Source: Ectobius pallidus
Lineage: Eukaryota; Arthropoda; Insecta; Blattodea; Ectobiidae
Assembly (NCBI GenBank): GCA_964059195.1
Contig: CAXKWD010000007.1
Span: forward strand, 26,547,023 to 26,611,022
Length of the DNA: 64,000 nucleotides
Direction of reading: 5' to 3'
Shown here: piece by piece, positions 46,330-56,475 of the stretch
Numbering within the stretch: the first letter of the stretch is position 1
Layout: every line of letters starts with the position of its first letter
Made by a program: the position numbers and the translations under genes
The notes under the pieces: generated by a model
What the model was told of the DNA's origin: nothing
The model's input: the letters and a program-made list of their open reading frames with translations, nothing else
Databases searched by the model: none

Positions 46330-47734
46330 TGTAGGATCAGGGGGCGTATTATATGTGATAGCGGACTGTAAAAGTCCCTAATACCTACACGAGATTGTAA
46401 ATTTAATTGTGCTTAACACTTTCCGTGCCAACCACAATTAATAAGATCTCTGGCGGAGGACCACCTCCATAATGGAGGAAATGAAATGAATAAGCCTTAT
46501 AGCATACATCACTCAATGAAACCTTGAATATAAGACATAACATTTAATTATAAGCTAAGCACACGAACAAATACACTTTCACTTGGTTGACAAAGTTGAA
46601 AACGAAGATAGTAGGTCTTCAGCTAACAGTCTTCTTGATGTAGCATTTATATATCCATACAATGGTTGACAATCTTCAGGTATGTAGAGTTTATGTTTGA
46701 TGTAATATGTGAGTCATCTTAACGCATGAGATTGAATGAAAGTTTGTAAATAATGGAGTTGAAGATTCAGTCTTGAAATCACATAAAATCACATTTGTGA
46801 ATAAATATATATATGTGTCCGTGAAGTGTGACACTTGTAGAAGTAGATTTCAATATGAGAAACTGAATATTAAGTCTGATGTATAAGCTATTTAACGATA
46901 GCTAAATCTCAACAATAAGATCGATGTTTAATGCGTAGATGAATGGAGAATTGAAGCCACTTCTAGTAATACTATTGATAACTTACTTGAAGTGAAGTGT
47001 ATGTCCTCGTATAAATTGAAATTAGCAGAATCTTTACCTGCTGTAAGAATGAGCATATATGTCGTGATGTCCCAGCTATTTAGCAATTAGCAAAACACAA
47101 CACAAGAACGCCATTTTTCCAGGCATAAGTTGAATGAAAGACAAGCACATTTCTTGATGCACTAGAAGTATTGCTTACTTGAAGCATATGATGAAGAAAT
47201 GTAGAATCTGTAGGATATGTTACCTTTACAAATAGAATGAATGAAAGTTGATGTTCAAATTATATCTCAATAATCTGAAGCACCAGAGAAACACATGAAT
47301 CCTTTCATGTATAAGTAAGATGGAATTGTTGAAGTGAAGTAGAAGGAAGTCAAGTCAATGAGCAATATGAAACGCATATAAACTGCTCAAGAAGTGTATC
47401 CTGAAGACTGGATACAAAAAATAACAATCAAATATGAATAATAAAGACAGTGAATAGGAATAATAGCTTACAAGCTAGAAAATGAATGTTATTTAAATAG
47501 TAATATGAATCAAGTTGACTACAGAAACAGGAACTGACAAAAGAAAGATATCCAAAGCCAACATGATAAGCTAAATCTAATGTTGAAAGTAAATGAACAT
47601 AGGATGTAATGCAATAACTTAAAATGTAAACTTAACAATAAAAACTAGAGAAAAATAATAAATAGAATATACTGCTGTTAAGTTGGCAGCAAAAAATAAT
47701 TAACTTGTACATAGTTTAAATCTATGATTGAACA
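46330..47734 (-). repeat. BEL/Pao 3' LTR
   Basis: 1405 bp, beginning tg and ending ca on the plus strand (and so tg...ca on both). By eye it differs from the other LTR by two substitutions (47225 and 47319) and one A-run indel near the end. The adjacent internal sequence (47735-47770) is not a classical polypurine tract on the element strand, so the plus-strand primer site is unclear. Confidence 0.96.
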
Positions 47735-47931
47735 TAAGTTGCCCGCAAAATTATTTTATTGAAAATAATTTTAAAATATATTAGATTATGTGAAAAGAGT
47801 AGATTTAAACTTTGAATAATAAAGAGGTTTACTCATCTTCAATATTAGAAATGGGAAGAGGAGCAAGCTTAACAATTGGTCGCTTGTAGAAACCTGTAGA
47901 GGTTCTAACTGTGACTACTCTAACTAGTCCG

Positions 47932-50895
47932 TCAGATCCAGGATGAATAGAGTGTACAACACCCATAACCCAACGTAAAGGGGGGAACGTTGTCGTCAAG
48001 TAAAAGAACAGGAGTTCCTATTTCCACATTAGGAAGAGTCTTTAGCCATTTAGAACGTTGTTGTAGAGAATGTAAATAGTCAGATGACCATTTCTTCCAA
48101 AAACCAAGTAGCACTTGATTCATAGCATTCCATCTTGAACGCAAAGAAGTGCTACTAGAAAGGTTTGAGGTAGGTAATGAAATCAAAGGTCTTCCTATAA
48201 GGAAATGACCTGGAGAAAGATAATTCAAGTCTTCAACGTCTTCATGAAGAGTGACGAGAGGACGCGAATTCAGAATAGCTTCAATTTGAATTAAGAGAGT
48301 TGACATCTCTTCAAAGGTAAGTATCATAGAAGTCATTACTCTTTTCAAGTGATGCTTAACTGAGCGAACAGCTGCTTCATGCAAGCCAGCCATATGGGGA
48401 CTGTGAGGAGGAACAAAATTCCACTTTATGTTAAGATGTGAAGTAGAATCTTGAACTTTCGATAGATGTTCATGAGAAGATAGAAAATCTGTAAGTTGTC
48501 TGATATCAGTTTGAGCACCAACAAAGTTCGTAGCATTATCCGATGTGACTGAAACCGGTATGCCTCTTCTACCAGTAAATCTGGAAAAAGCTGCTAAAAA
48601 TGCATTGGAAGTAAGCGAGGTGACTAATTCAAGGTGAAGAGCCTTGGTCGACATGCAAACAAATACAGCTATATAAGCTTTAGTAGTAATCCTTGATCTA
48701 GGTACACCATATTTAATAGAGTAAGGCCCAGCATAATCAATGCTGACGTTAGTAAATGGGGCAATAGGAGATACACGAGAAGATGGTAAATCAGCCATCT
48801 TTTGCTGAAAGGGTTGAGCTTGAAATCTGAAACAGACATTGCACTGTCTGATCACAGAGCGAATTGTTCTCCTTACAGAAGGTATCCAAAACCTTTCCCG
48901 TAAGTGAGCTATAATAAGCTGGGAACCAGCATGACATAGTTTGAAGTGTGTAAAACGAATGAGATGTTTAGTGAAAGGATGCTTAGCTGGAAGCAAAATC
49001 TGATGCTTCGCATCAAAGGGTAGTTCTGAGTGCTTCAGTCTTCCACCAACACGAAGAATACCATCACTATCCATGAATGGGCATAATGAGTGTATTTTAC
49101 TAGATGAAGGAACGACATCAGATGAAGTCAAGGCATTGATTTCATCATGATATTCGACTTGCTGAATTATTTTCACACAAGTGTAGAGTGAATTTGAAAT
49201 TTCACTAGGTTCAAGAGGACCTGTGAGCTTAATTTTAGCAGGCCTACAATTATTTATGAATCGTAGAACATATGCTATCATACGCAAAGTCTTCAAATAT
49301 GAAAACTTAGTTACATAGGGTAGAAGTTCAGGAGGCTGACTTTGAAGAAAGGCAGAAATCCGCACTTCTGGAAGTGCTTGAATAGGTTTGATAGGTTCCC
49401 TATGAGACCAAGTGGAATCTTCTTTAGATAGCCAAGAGGGACCTGACCACCATAATGCATTATGAATTAACTCACTAGGAGTTGAACCTCTGCTTATTAA
49501 GTCAGCAGGATTATCTTTAGAGGAGACGTGAGACCATAAATAGTCAGCTGTTAACTCTTGTACATCAGCTACTCTATTAGCTACAAAAGTCTTTAACGTA
49601 GTGGGCGAATGATTGAGCCAACTCAAAACTATTTTAGAGTCAGTCCATAAGTATGTTTTAGCAATGTTTAACTGTAACGTAGGTACAACTTTATGAGTCA
49701 GATTAGCAAGCAAGTGAGCTGCTAATAACTCAAGTCTAGGTATGGTAACTAGTTTGATAGGTGCTACCTTAGACTTAGCACAAAGTAATACAGTAGTTAC
49801 TTTATTATTACTGTCAATAGATCTCAGGTACAAGCATGCACCATAAGCATTTTGACTCGCGTCGCAAAAACCATGTACTTGAATTAACATAGCTTCTGAA
49901 GGGAGAGCTAATCTTGGAATAGCTATTTGTGAAATGTCAGGTAATTGTTGATGGATTGATAGCCATTGTTTAGCTACACAATCTGGAATGGGTTCATCCC
50001 ATGTCTTAGTCATTTTCCATAACGATTGAAAGATCATTTTACAATGAGCTACAATAGGGCATATCAAACCTAAGGGGTCGAATATGGACGCTATACAAGA
50101 AAGTAGAGTTCTCTTGGTACAAGTTATAAATGGTTTGGAAGGATCTATTGAAGTTTGTATCTTTAACAGATCACTTGAGGGTTGCCATAAAAGACCTAAT
50201 GCTCTTATTGCATTGTCATTAGATTCGTCGAATGAATGAATATCTTGTTTTTCATGCAATTCGACTGGAATATTATTCAGAAGACGTGGATCATTAGACG
50301 TCCATTTTCTAAGTTCGAAACCGCCAAGAGGTAGCAATGTAAGAAGTTCTGATACCATCCTTTGTGCTTGATGGATATCAGCAGCACATGACACTACATC
50401 GTCAACATAAGTTGAATTATTAATTATTTGAGAAGCTAAGGGAAACTTATCACCTTCGTCAATGGTGAGCTGCTTTAGAGATCTCGTTGCTAGAAATGAA
50501 GCAGGAGCGGTACCATAAGTAACCGTTTTCAAGTTGTAAACACTGATTGGTTCCGTGGGAGTACTTCTCCAGATAATTTGCTGAAGAGGTTGGAGTTCTG
50601 GATGAACTAATATTTGGCGGTACATCTTTGCGATATCCGCAGTAAATGCTATTGGATTAAGTCGAAACCTGAGCAAAATAGAAAATAGGTCAGGCTGCAC
50701 AACAGGACCTATAGCTAGAATGTCATTCAAGGATTTTCCATTGGATGACTTAGCTGAAGCATCGAAGACTACTCTAACCTTTGTAGTAGTGCTACTAGGC
50801 TTAATTACTGGGTGATGAGGAATAATGTATTCACAAGGAGCATTAGTAATGTGGTCAGCTCGTTGCATATGACCTAAATCCTCATATTCTTGCAT
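47932..50895 (-). CDS. pol: BEL/Pao Pol: reverse transcriptase, RNase H, integrase (frameshifted C-terminus)
   Basis: 987 codons from the first ATG; the frame is in fact open from the TGA at 51031-51033, 45 codons upstream, so Pol is probably made as the end of a Gag-Pol polyprotein. RT: VVFDASAKS (42-50), catalytic D87 in FTADIAKMYRQ, YVDD at 163-166. RNase H: D345 in GFCDAS, E389 in IPRLELL, D419 in LWTDSK, KDNPADLISRG (460-470). Integrase: zinc site H650, H655, C685, C688; catalytic D720 in VSIDYAGPY, D786 in TSDNATNFVG, E840 in AGLHEAAVRSVKHH. After PPF, near residue 973, the frame is lost at a six-G run (plus strand 47980-47985) and ends 15 codons later. The family's expected C-terminal block lies in the neighbouring frame, reaching a stop at 47829-47831. 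This could be a real mutation or a homopolymer sequencing error. Confidence 0.95.
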   Translation of the reverse strand: MQEYEDLGHMQRADHITNAPCEYIIPHHPVIKPSSTTTKVRVVFDASAKSSNGKSLNDILAIGPVVQPDLFSILLRFRLNPIAFTADIAKMYRQILVHPELQPLQQIIWRSTPTEPISVYNLKTVTYGTAPASFLATRSLKQLTIDEGDKFPLASQIINNSTYVDDVVSCAADIHQAQRMVSELLTLLPLGGFELRKWTSNDPRLLNNIPVELHEKQDIHSFDESNDNAIRALGLLWQPSSDLLKIQTSIDPSKPFITCTKRTLLSCIASIFDPLGLICPIVAHCKMIFQSLWKMTKTWDEPIPDCVAKQWLSIHQQLPDISQIAIPRLALPSEAMLIQVHGFCDASQNAYGACLYLRSIDSNNKVTTVLLCAKSKVAPIKLVTIPRLELLAAHLLANLTHKVVPTLQLNIAKTYLWTDSKIVLSWLNHSPTTLKTFVANRVADVQELTADYLWSHVSSKDNPADLISRGSTPSELIHNALWWSGPSWLSKEDSTWSHREPIKPIQALPEVRISAFLQSQPPELLPYVTKFSYLKTLRMIAYVLRFINNCRPAKIKLTGPLEPSEISNSLYTCVKIIQQVEYHDEINALTSSDVVPSSSKIHSLCPFMDSDGILRVGGRLKHSELPFDAKHQILLPAKHPFTKHLIRFTHFKLCHAGSQLIIAHLRERFWIPSVRRTIRSVIRQCNVCFRFQAQPFQQKMADLPSSRVSPIAPFTNVSIDYAGPYSIKYGVPRSRITTKAYIAVFVCMSTKALHLELVTSLTSNAFLAAFSRFTGRRGIPVSVTSDNATNFVGAQTDIRQLTDFLSSHEHLSKVQDSTSHLNIKWNFVPPHSPHMAGLHEAAVRSVKHHLKRVMTSMILTFEEMSTLLIQIEAILNSRPLVTLHEDVEDLNYLSPGHFLIGRPLISLPTSNLSSSTSLRSRWNAMNQVLLGFWKKWSSDYLHSLQQRSKWLKTLPNVEIGTPVLLLDDNVPPFTLGYGCCTLYSSWI

Positions 50896-51030
50896 GAACT
50901 TGACATATTCAGTACGTAAGTATTCGTTGGATGACAGTCTTTTTTCTAAGAGCTGAAACCGTTTATAAGCTTGTTGCTTTGTGCTACCTAATGTTTCAGG
51001 CGGAGCAGTAAAAGGAAGTTTAACTATATA

Positions 51031-51033
51031 TCA
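51031..51033 (-). other. In-frame TGA between gag and pol
   Basis: The codon interrupts an otherwise continuous reading frame: 45 sense codons follow before the first ATG of pol, and the start coordinates of the two ORFs differ by a multiple of three. In BEL/Pao elements gag and pol are often one ORF. The codon may therefore be a decay mutation or a programmed stop whose suppression sets the Gag to Pol ratio. I see no obvious stem-loop directly downstream. Confidence 0.9.
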
Positions 51034-53736
51034 TCCAGAGTCATCTCTGGTGGTAGTTTGAGAGAAATGTTTCTCACATTCCGATTCATCATGGAATGGA
51101 GCAGAATTATTGACAGCTTCTAATTCCCAGAACCTAGCTAATTGTTCATCCACAGCTGATTCTGAGTGCAAGAAAGCAGAATAGTTTGAATCGATCGACG
51201 AGTCAGAACTAGGAAATAGGGGATTAGAATGAGCTTGCTTGACACGAGGCTTCTCACGCCTATTAGCTGCTTTAGCTTTGCTGTGAGAAGTCATTTGCTT
51301 AGAAACACTCATATGTTTAGAAGCAGTACTTTGCATAGGAATACTATGCTGCGAAGAAGTAACAGGTTGAGGGACTTTACCCATAAAGTACCAACCAAGT
51401 TCTGAATTATGTATGCCAGGCAGATTATCAGCCATGATTTTGCCTGATAACAATATTTGTGAAAAAAGCTCTGTACCAATGAGCAAATCTAGGTACTTAG
51501 GTTGGTTAAATTTAGCATCTGCTAAATTCAAGTTAGCTGGAATATTCCAATTGTCAGTATTTATGTAAGCACGAGGGAACTTACAAGTAGCTATGCATGG
51601 AATAACCAAAGCATTCGTTTGGCACGACCAATCAGAAACATTAGATTTCAGTGACAAAGATGCTACCTTGCAGAGAGTGCGCTTTTCAAACACTACTCCT
51701 TGCAAATATTCTCTACGAGGAGTTGGTTTAAGTTTGAGGCGTTGAAATAATCTATCTGTAATTAAATTACAAGTCGTAGCTGAATCAAGAATGGCTGTAG
51801 CCTCAATGTACTCGCCATTAGCATCTGCTATTAACACAGTTGCTGTAGGGTATAGAATCTTTGAAGTAGCTGGACCACTTCTTAGCATGGCACATGGGTT
51901 TACTGGTATGGGAGCGTTTGAAGGATGAAGCAAAGTGCTATGTTTACCTTGACACTTCATACAAATATAAGAAGAGCAGGCTTGTGAATGACCACCTATT
52001 CTCAGGCAGACATTACATACATTGTTGCGTTTCACAAATTCAAATCTTTGGGGCAAAGCGAAAGCTCTGAATGCTTCACAGAGAAATAATTCATGATCAC
52101 GAGGGCGATTACAACATATACAAATAGGTTGAGACCACGAAGGCTTTTTCTTAGCTTCAGTGGACTTACGATTGTTGTTAGAATTATTATTAGATTTCGC
52201 AGTCACATTTTTGACTGGAGATTGATTCGACTGGGACTTGATAGCTAAGTCAGTCATTTGAATGACTCGAACTTTGGCCTCAAGGAAACTGAATAAGTCC
52301 TTCAGTGATGGAAACTTATCAGCTTTAAGCGAAGATTCCCAATCTCTAATAATAGCTGGAGAAAGCTTATCCAGTATTATTTTTGAGATAATAAGATCAG
52401 TCAGCTCAATATCAATGTGCAGTGACTGAAGCGCGTGGACAGTACTTATGTAATGATCTAAGTATCTCTGGAGCGAATCAGCAGAGTTTCTATCAATAGA
52501 AGGGGGAGAAAATAAATTCTCTAAATGAGCATTAGCAATGAGTCTGTCATTGTCAAAACGCTCTAACAAAGTTTGCCAGGCAATGCTAAATGTGGCAGCA
52601 CTGACAGGAATATTATGTATAATAGTCATAACCTCAGGGGTTAAGCATGACTTTAAATATTGAAACTTGTCCATCTCAGACACGTACTGATTCTGCAGTA
52701 TTAAGGATGTAAACGTGTCACGAAACTCTAGCCACATAGTGGGATCGCCTGAAAATGTCGGTAATTTTATTTCAGGTAACTTTGGAAGAGAAACGTGGTT
52801 TTGCTCAGTCAGTACTGGTTGCGGACTAGGCGCAGACATAGGATCTGGATCATATACTTGCTTGTTTGCCTTTATGGAAGCTTCAAGTCTAGTAAGTGCT
52901 TTGTAATAGGCTTCCTCAAGCTCATAGTGTTGAATTTGCCTGTCGTTGAATGATTCAATGTCTTCAATTGAAGACTGTTCAGCTTGATAGTGCTGAAATG
53001 ATTGTTCGAGTTCAGCGCATCTCTTAATACCTTCAAAGTAAGATGCCTGATCCTCGATCATAAGCTCGTTTATAGCTTGAATATGGTTTAAGAGCTGTAC
53101 TCTTAATTGTCTAAGCTTTGAGAGCTTACCTAAAGTCTCTGCCTTAGACTCCGCGATCTTAATCAATGTTTCTACTTTAGCGATGGTTTTGAAATATGCT
53201 GTTTCAACTTCTTCACGAGAGTTGGCTTCAGCATTCGTAGCATGGAGTTGTTCGAGCTGGGTTTGAACCAGTTCAAAACTCTCAAATAATTGTTTGAGTT
53301 TGTCTCTACGAGAGAACAAAGCATGTAACTCGATTTCACGAGTTGCAGTAAAATCTGATATTACTTGAACTTGAGTGAATAGTTGAGCTTTGATTTGCTG
53401 CAGCTCAGAAATCTTGTTTGAAATTACCTGCTGCGTTTCAGCAAGTTTAGAAAGAGTTTCTATCTTAGACAATGTTTCAAAGAAGTCTCTTTCAACTTCT
53501 TCATGGTAATTAATTTCAGCCTCTGTGGGCTGAAACTCTTCTAATTGAATTTGAATAAGCTCGAACTTATTGAAAGTCTCTTTAAGTTTGTCTTTGCGAG
53601 TTAACAACAGTTGGTGATTGAGCTCACCTGACTCATTAAGATTAGTAATGTAATTACACTGACGTGTAAGTTGTGCCTTAAGAGGAGTGCGTTTTCTTTT
53701 GAGGTCTTCGACCTGTCTTAATGTTTGATCTTCCAT
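51031..53736 (-). CDS. gag: BEL/Pao Gag and protease
   Basis: 901 codons. Residues about 10-290 are coiled coil made of three repeats of about 95 residues (starting near 11, 107 and 205; each has an L..LRxQL-type start, a RRDKLKQLFESFELVQ-type middle and an EEVE..YF..ISKIETL-type end). DUF1759-like Gag core about 315-490 (LPEIKLPTFSGD, DTFTSLI). Zinc-binding Cys/His clusters at 539-553 and 574-604: C574, C577, H583, C587, then C592, C595, H599, H604. DUF1758-type aspartic protease about 628-790, with the catalytic triad as DSA at 651-653 and LLIGTELF at 751-758. A linker runs to the TGA at 51031-51033, after which the pol frame continues without shift. The ATG at 53736 is the first in this frame and leaves a 760-base leader. 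Confidence 0.95.
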   Translation of the reverse strand: MEDQTLRQVEDLKRKRTPLKAQLTRQCNYITNLNESGELNHQLLLTRKDKLKETFNKFELIQIQLEEFQPTEAEINYHEEVERDFFETLSKIETLSKLAETQQVISNKISELQQIKAQLFTQVQVISDFTATREIELHALFSRRDKLKQLFESFELVQTQLEQLHATNAEANSREEVETAYFKTIAKVETLIKIAESKAETLGKLSKLRQLRVQLLNHIQAINELMIEDQASYFEGIKRCAELEQSFQHYQAEQSSIEDIESFNDRQIQHYELEEAYYKALTRLEASIKANKQVYDPDPMSAPSPQPVLTEQNHVSLPKLPEIKLPTFSGDPTMWLEFRDTFTSLILQNQYVSEMDKFQYLKSCLTPEVMTIIHNIPVSAATFSIAWQTLLERFDNDRLIANAHLENLFSPPSIDRNSADSLQRYLDHYISTVHALQSLHIDIELTDLIISKIILDKLSPAIIRDWESSLKADKFPSLKDLFSFLEAKVRVIQMTDLAIKSQSNQSPVKNVTAKSNNNSNNNRKSTEAKKKPSWSQPICICCNRPRDHELFLCEAFRAFALPQRFEFVKRNNVCNVCLRIGGHSQACSSYICMKCQGKHSTLLHPSNAPIPVNPCAMLRSGPATSKILYPTATVLIADANGEYIEATAILDSATTCNLITDRLFQRLKLKPTPRREYLQGVVFEKRTLCKVASLSLKSNVSDWSCQTNALVIPCIATCKFPRAYINTDNWNIPANLNLADAKFNQPKYLDLLIGTELFSQILLSGKIMADNLPGIHNSELGWYFMGKVPQPVTSSQHSIPMQSTASKHMSVSKQMTSHSKAKAANRREKPRVKQAHSNPLFPSSDSSIDSNYSAFLHSESAVDEQLARFWELEAVNNSAPFHDESECEKHFSQTTTRDDSG

Positions 53737-54495
53737 GATTCAAAGATAGGTATACGAAGAATGAAAACAATGTAGGAATTTGCCCGCTTGCCGGGATACA
53801 AGGAAGCAATGCAAGTGAAATAGTACGCGAGAAGAACAGGACCGTTTTGCCCGCCTATGAGAAACAACTTCTGGACAACTTATTGTCAAGAAGACAATGA
53901 AATATATGATAGAGGAGAATGATTGCAATTATTTGCAATAAGATGAGTATTGAATTGCGAAGAACGTTAAGAATCGTGTTCGTGTAAGAGAATTGTGTGT
54001 TAATGTACTGTTGACAGAGTGTGTTGTGTGTCTGTGACTTACATTGATGTCACAATGTTTACAATTGACATATATATCATACAGTACACTTTGAAGTTTC
54101 ACTGAGTGATGGCATGTGGCTCAAATGCTTATGGCAGAGCACAAATCAATGTTAAGTCAATCTTTAATTGCTTAAGTATCAATATATATCTCTTGAGATA
54201 AAATAATAATGCATACATGAATGTGAGCAAACCAAGAAGGCTCTTGTATGCCACCCAAGTCTGTCTGTGACACAGAGGGTGAATAATATATGAGTATTAT
54301 TGTATTATTACAATCTTAATAGTTTGATTATGGTCAGAAGGACCAGATGAAGGAATAACTTATTTGTACAGTCTTGATGATAATATCCTAGATATAGGCT
54401 AGGCCTATTAATACAGTCTTACTAGTTTTATCCTAGATGTAGGCTAGGCCTATTAATACAATCTTACTAGTTCTATCCGGCCCGGAAGGACCATA
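53737..54495 (-). other. BEL/Pao 5' leader with a 45-bp tandem duplication
   Basis: About 760 bases between the primer site and the gag ATG. Next to the primer site, 54386-54430 and 54431-54475 are two copies of a 45-bp unit starting tcctagat and containing aggctaggcctattaataca. The short ORF at 53740-53928 is not recognised. Confidence 0.75.
54476..54493 (-). promoter_or_regulatory. Primer-binding site of the BEL/Pao element
   Basis: On the element strand, two bases after the 5' LTR, comes tggtccttccgggccgga, starting with the TGG that pairs with a tRNA CCA end. The implied tRNA 3' end (aaggacca preceded by a cgg-rich stem) most resembles insect tRNA-Tyr as I remember it, with a mismatch or two, so the identity of the tRNA is tentative. 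Confidence 0.75.
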
Positions 54496-55901
54496 TGTAG
54501 GATCAGGGGGCGTATTATATGTGATAGCGGACTGTAAAAGTCCCTAATACCTACACGAGATTGTAAATTTAATTGTGCTTAACACTTTCCGTGCCAACCA
54601 CAATTAATAAGATCTCTGGCGGAGGACCACCTCCATAATGGAGGAAATGAAATGAATAAGCCTTATAGCATACATCACTCAATGAAACCTTGAATATAAG
54701 ACATAACATTTAATTATAAGCTAAGCACACGAACAAATACACTTTCACTTGGTTGACAAAGTTGAAAACGAAGATAGTAGGTCTTCAGCTAACAGTCTTC
54801 TTGATGTAGCATTTATATATCCATACAATGGTTGACAATCTTCAGGTATGTAGAGTTTATGTTTGATGTAATATGTGAGTCATCTTAACGCATGAGATTG
54901 AATGAAAGTTTGTAAATAATGGAGTTGAAGATTCAGTCTTGAAATCACATAAAATCACATTTGTGAATAAATATATATATGTGTCCGTGAAGTGTGACAC
55001 TTGTAGAAGTAGATTTCAATATGAGAAACTGAATATTAAGTCTGATGTATAAGCTATTTAACGATAGCTAAATCTCAACAATAAGATCGATGTTTAATGC
55101 GTAGATGAATGGAGAATTGAAGCCACTTCTAGTAATACTATTGATAACTTACTTGAAGTGAAGTGTATGTCCTCGTATAAATTGAAATTAGCAGAATCTT
55201 TACCTGCTGTAAGAATGAGCATATATGTCGTGATGTCCCAGCTATTTAGCAATTAGCAAAACACAACACAAGAACGCCATTTTTCCAGGCATAAGTTGAA
55301 TGAAAGACAAGCACATTTCTTGATGCACTAGAAGTATTGCTTACTTGAAGCATATGATGAAGAAATGTAGAATCTGTAGGATATGTTACCCTTACAAATA
55401 GAATGAATGAAAGTTGATGTTCAAATTATATCTCAATAATCTGAAGCACCAGAGAAACACATGAATCCTTTCATGTATAAGTAAAATGGAATTGTTGAAG
55501 TGAAGTAGAAGGAAGTCAAGTCAATGAGCAATATGAAACGCATATAAACTGCTCAAGAAGTGTATCCTGAAGACTGGATACAAAAAATAACAATCAAATA
55601 TGAATAATAAAGACAGTGAATAGGAATAATAGCTTACAAGCTAGAAAATGAATGTTATTTAAATAGTAATATGAATCAAGTTGACTACAGAAACAGGAAC
55701 TGACAAAAGAAAGATATCCAAAGCCAACATGATAAGCTAAATCTAATGTTGAAAGTAAATGAACATAGGATGTAATGCAATAACTTAAAATGTAAACTTA
55801 ACAATAAAAACTAGAGAAAAAATAATAAATAGAATATACTGCTGTTAAGTTGGCAGCAAAAAATAATTAACTTGTACATAGTTTAAATCTATGATTGAAC
55901 A
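54496..55901 (-). repeat. BEL/Pao 5' LTR
   Basis: 1406 bp, almost identical to 46330-47734. In element orientation this is the promoter-bearing LTR. A long AT-rich tract with several atatatat motifs (for example near 54970) could hold a TATA box, but I could not place a start site. Confidence 0.95.
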
Positions 55902-56354
55902 CTAAGGTTAGTATCTTTCTACAATATATTTACATCTTATATTATTCAATATGTATACTAACTTCCTCCTACGTTCATACTCTGGTCTTAATGGGAAATG
56001 AAGATGTCATGCCAGAATCATGTCGAAATGCATCTTCTGAATTGATTCTACAACATACTGAGCAACCTTATGGAAACAGAATTCTTTAAACAAGGCACCA
56101 ACAAGAATTCTTCAGACGAAGCACCAGAATAGGCTTAGCCAGTATTCCCAACAGAACACAGATCAAACGTTCTGTATAAGCCTACTCAACGCATCATAGG
56201 CCTATCAAGGCGAAAATAGCCTATCTCCAGACAGTATATTTCATTTAAACAATGCACACTCAGTGATCTTTTTATAGGCCTAATTAGGCCTAGTATTACA
56301 AATAAGACTCGCAACACAACTTTATTAGTGCAGTGACATTTGGAGATTACAAAC

Positions 56355-56475
56355 GTTAGGTTAAGAACTAGGTTAAGAACTAGGTTAAGAGCAAGGTTCT
56401 ATAATGGCTCTATAATGGTTCTATAATGGCTCTATAATGAACTCCTATACATGGCAAGGTTCTATAATGGCTACT
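56355..56475 (+). repeat. Short tandem repeats
   Basis: ggttaagaacta occurs three times in a row from 56358, followed by a run of (c)tctataatgg units (56398-56440, again 56460-56470). The surrounding 55907-57470 contains no supported gene; a 61-codon ORF at 57011-57196 is unrecognised. Confidence 0.8.

Larger units (their letters stand above)
46330..55901 (-). mobile_element. Full-length BEL/Pao LTR retrotransposon
   Basis: It spans 9572 bp with direct LTRs at 46330-47734 and 54496-55901. The 5-bp TSD CTAAG is perfect at 46325-46329 and 55902-55906; 4-6 bp is usual for BEL/Pao. Coding order on the minus strand is Gag, protease, reverse transcriptase, RNase H, integrase, the BEL/Pao order. 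There is no env-like third ORF. Gag and pol lie in the same frame separated by a single TGA. The end of pol is frameshifted. This is the most recently inserted large element in the window. Confidence 0.97.

Noticed and set aside
47735..47780. Classical polypurine tract next to the BEL/Pao 3' LTR
   Set aside because: The element-strand sequence here is mixed and not purine-rich, so I did not annotate one.
46330..55901. An env-like gene that would make the BEL/Pao element a retrovirus-like form
   Set aside because: There is no third ORF of adequate size between pol and the 3' LTR or elsewhere in the element.
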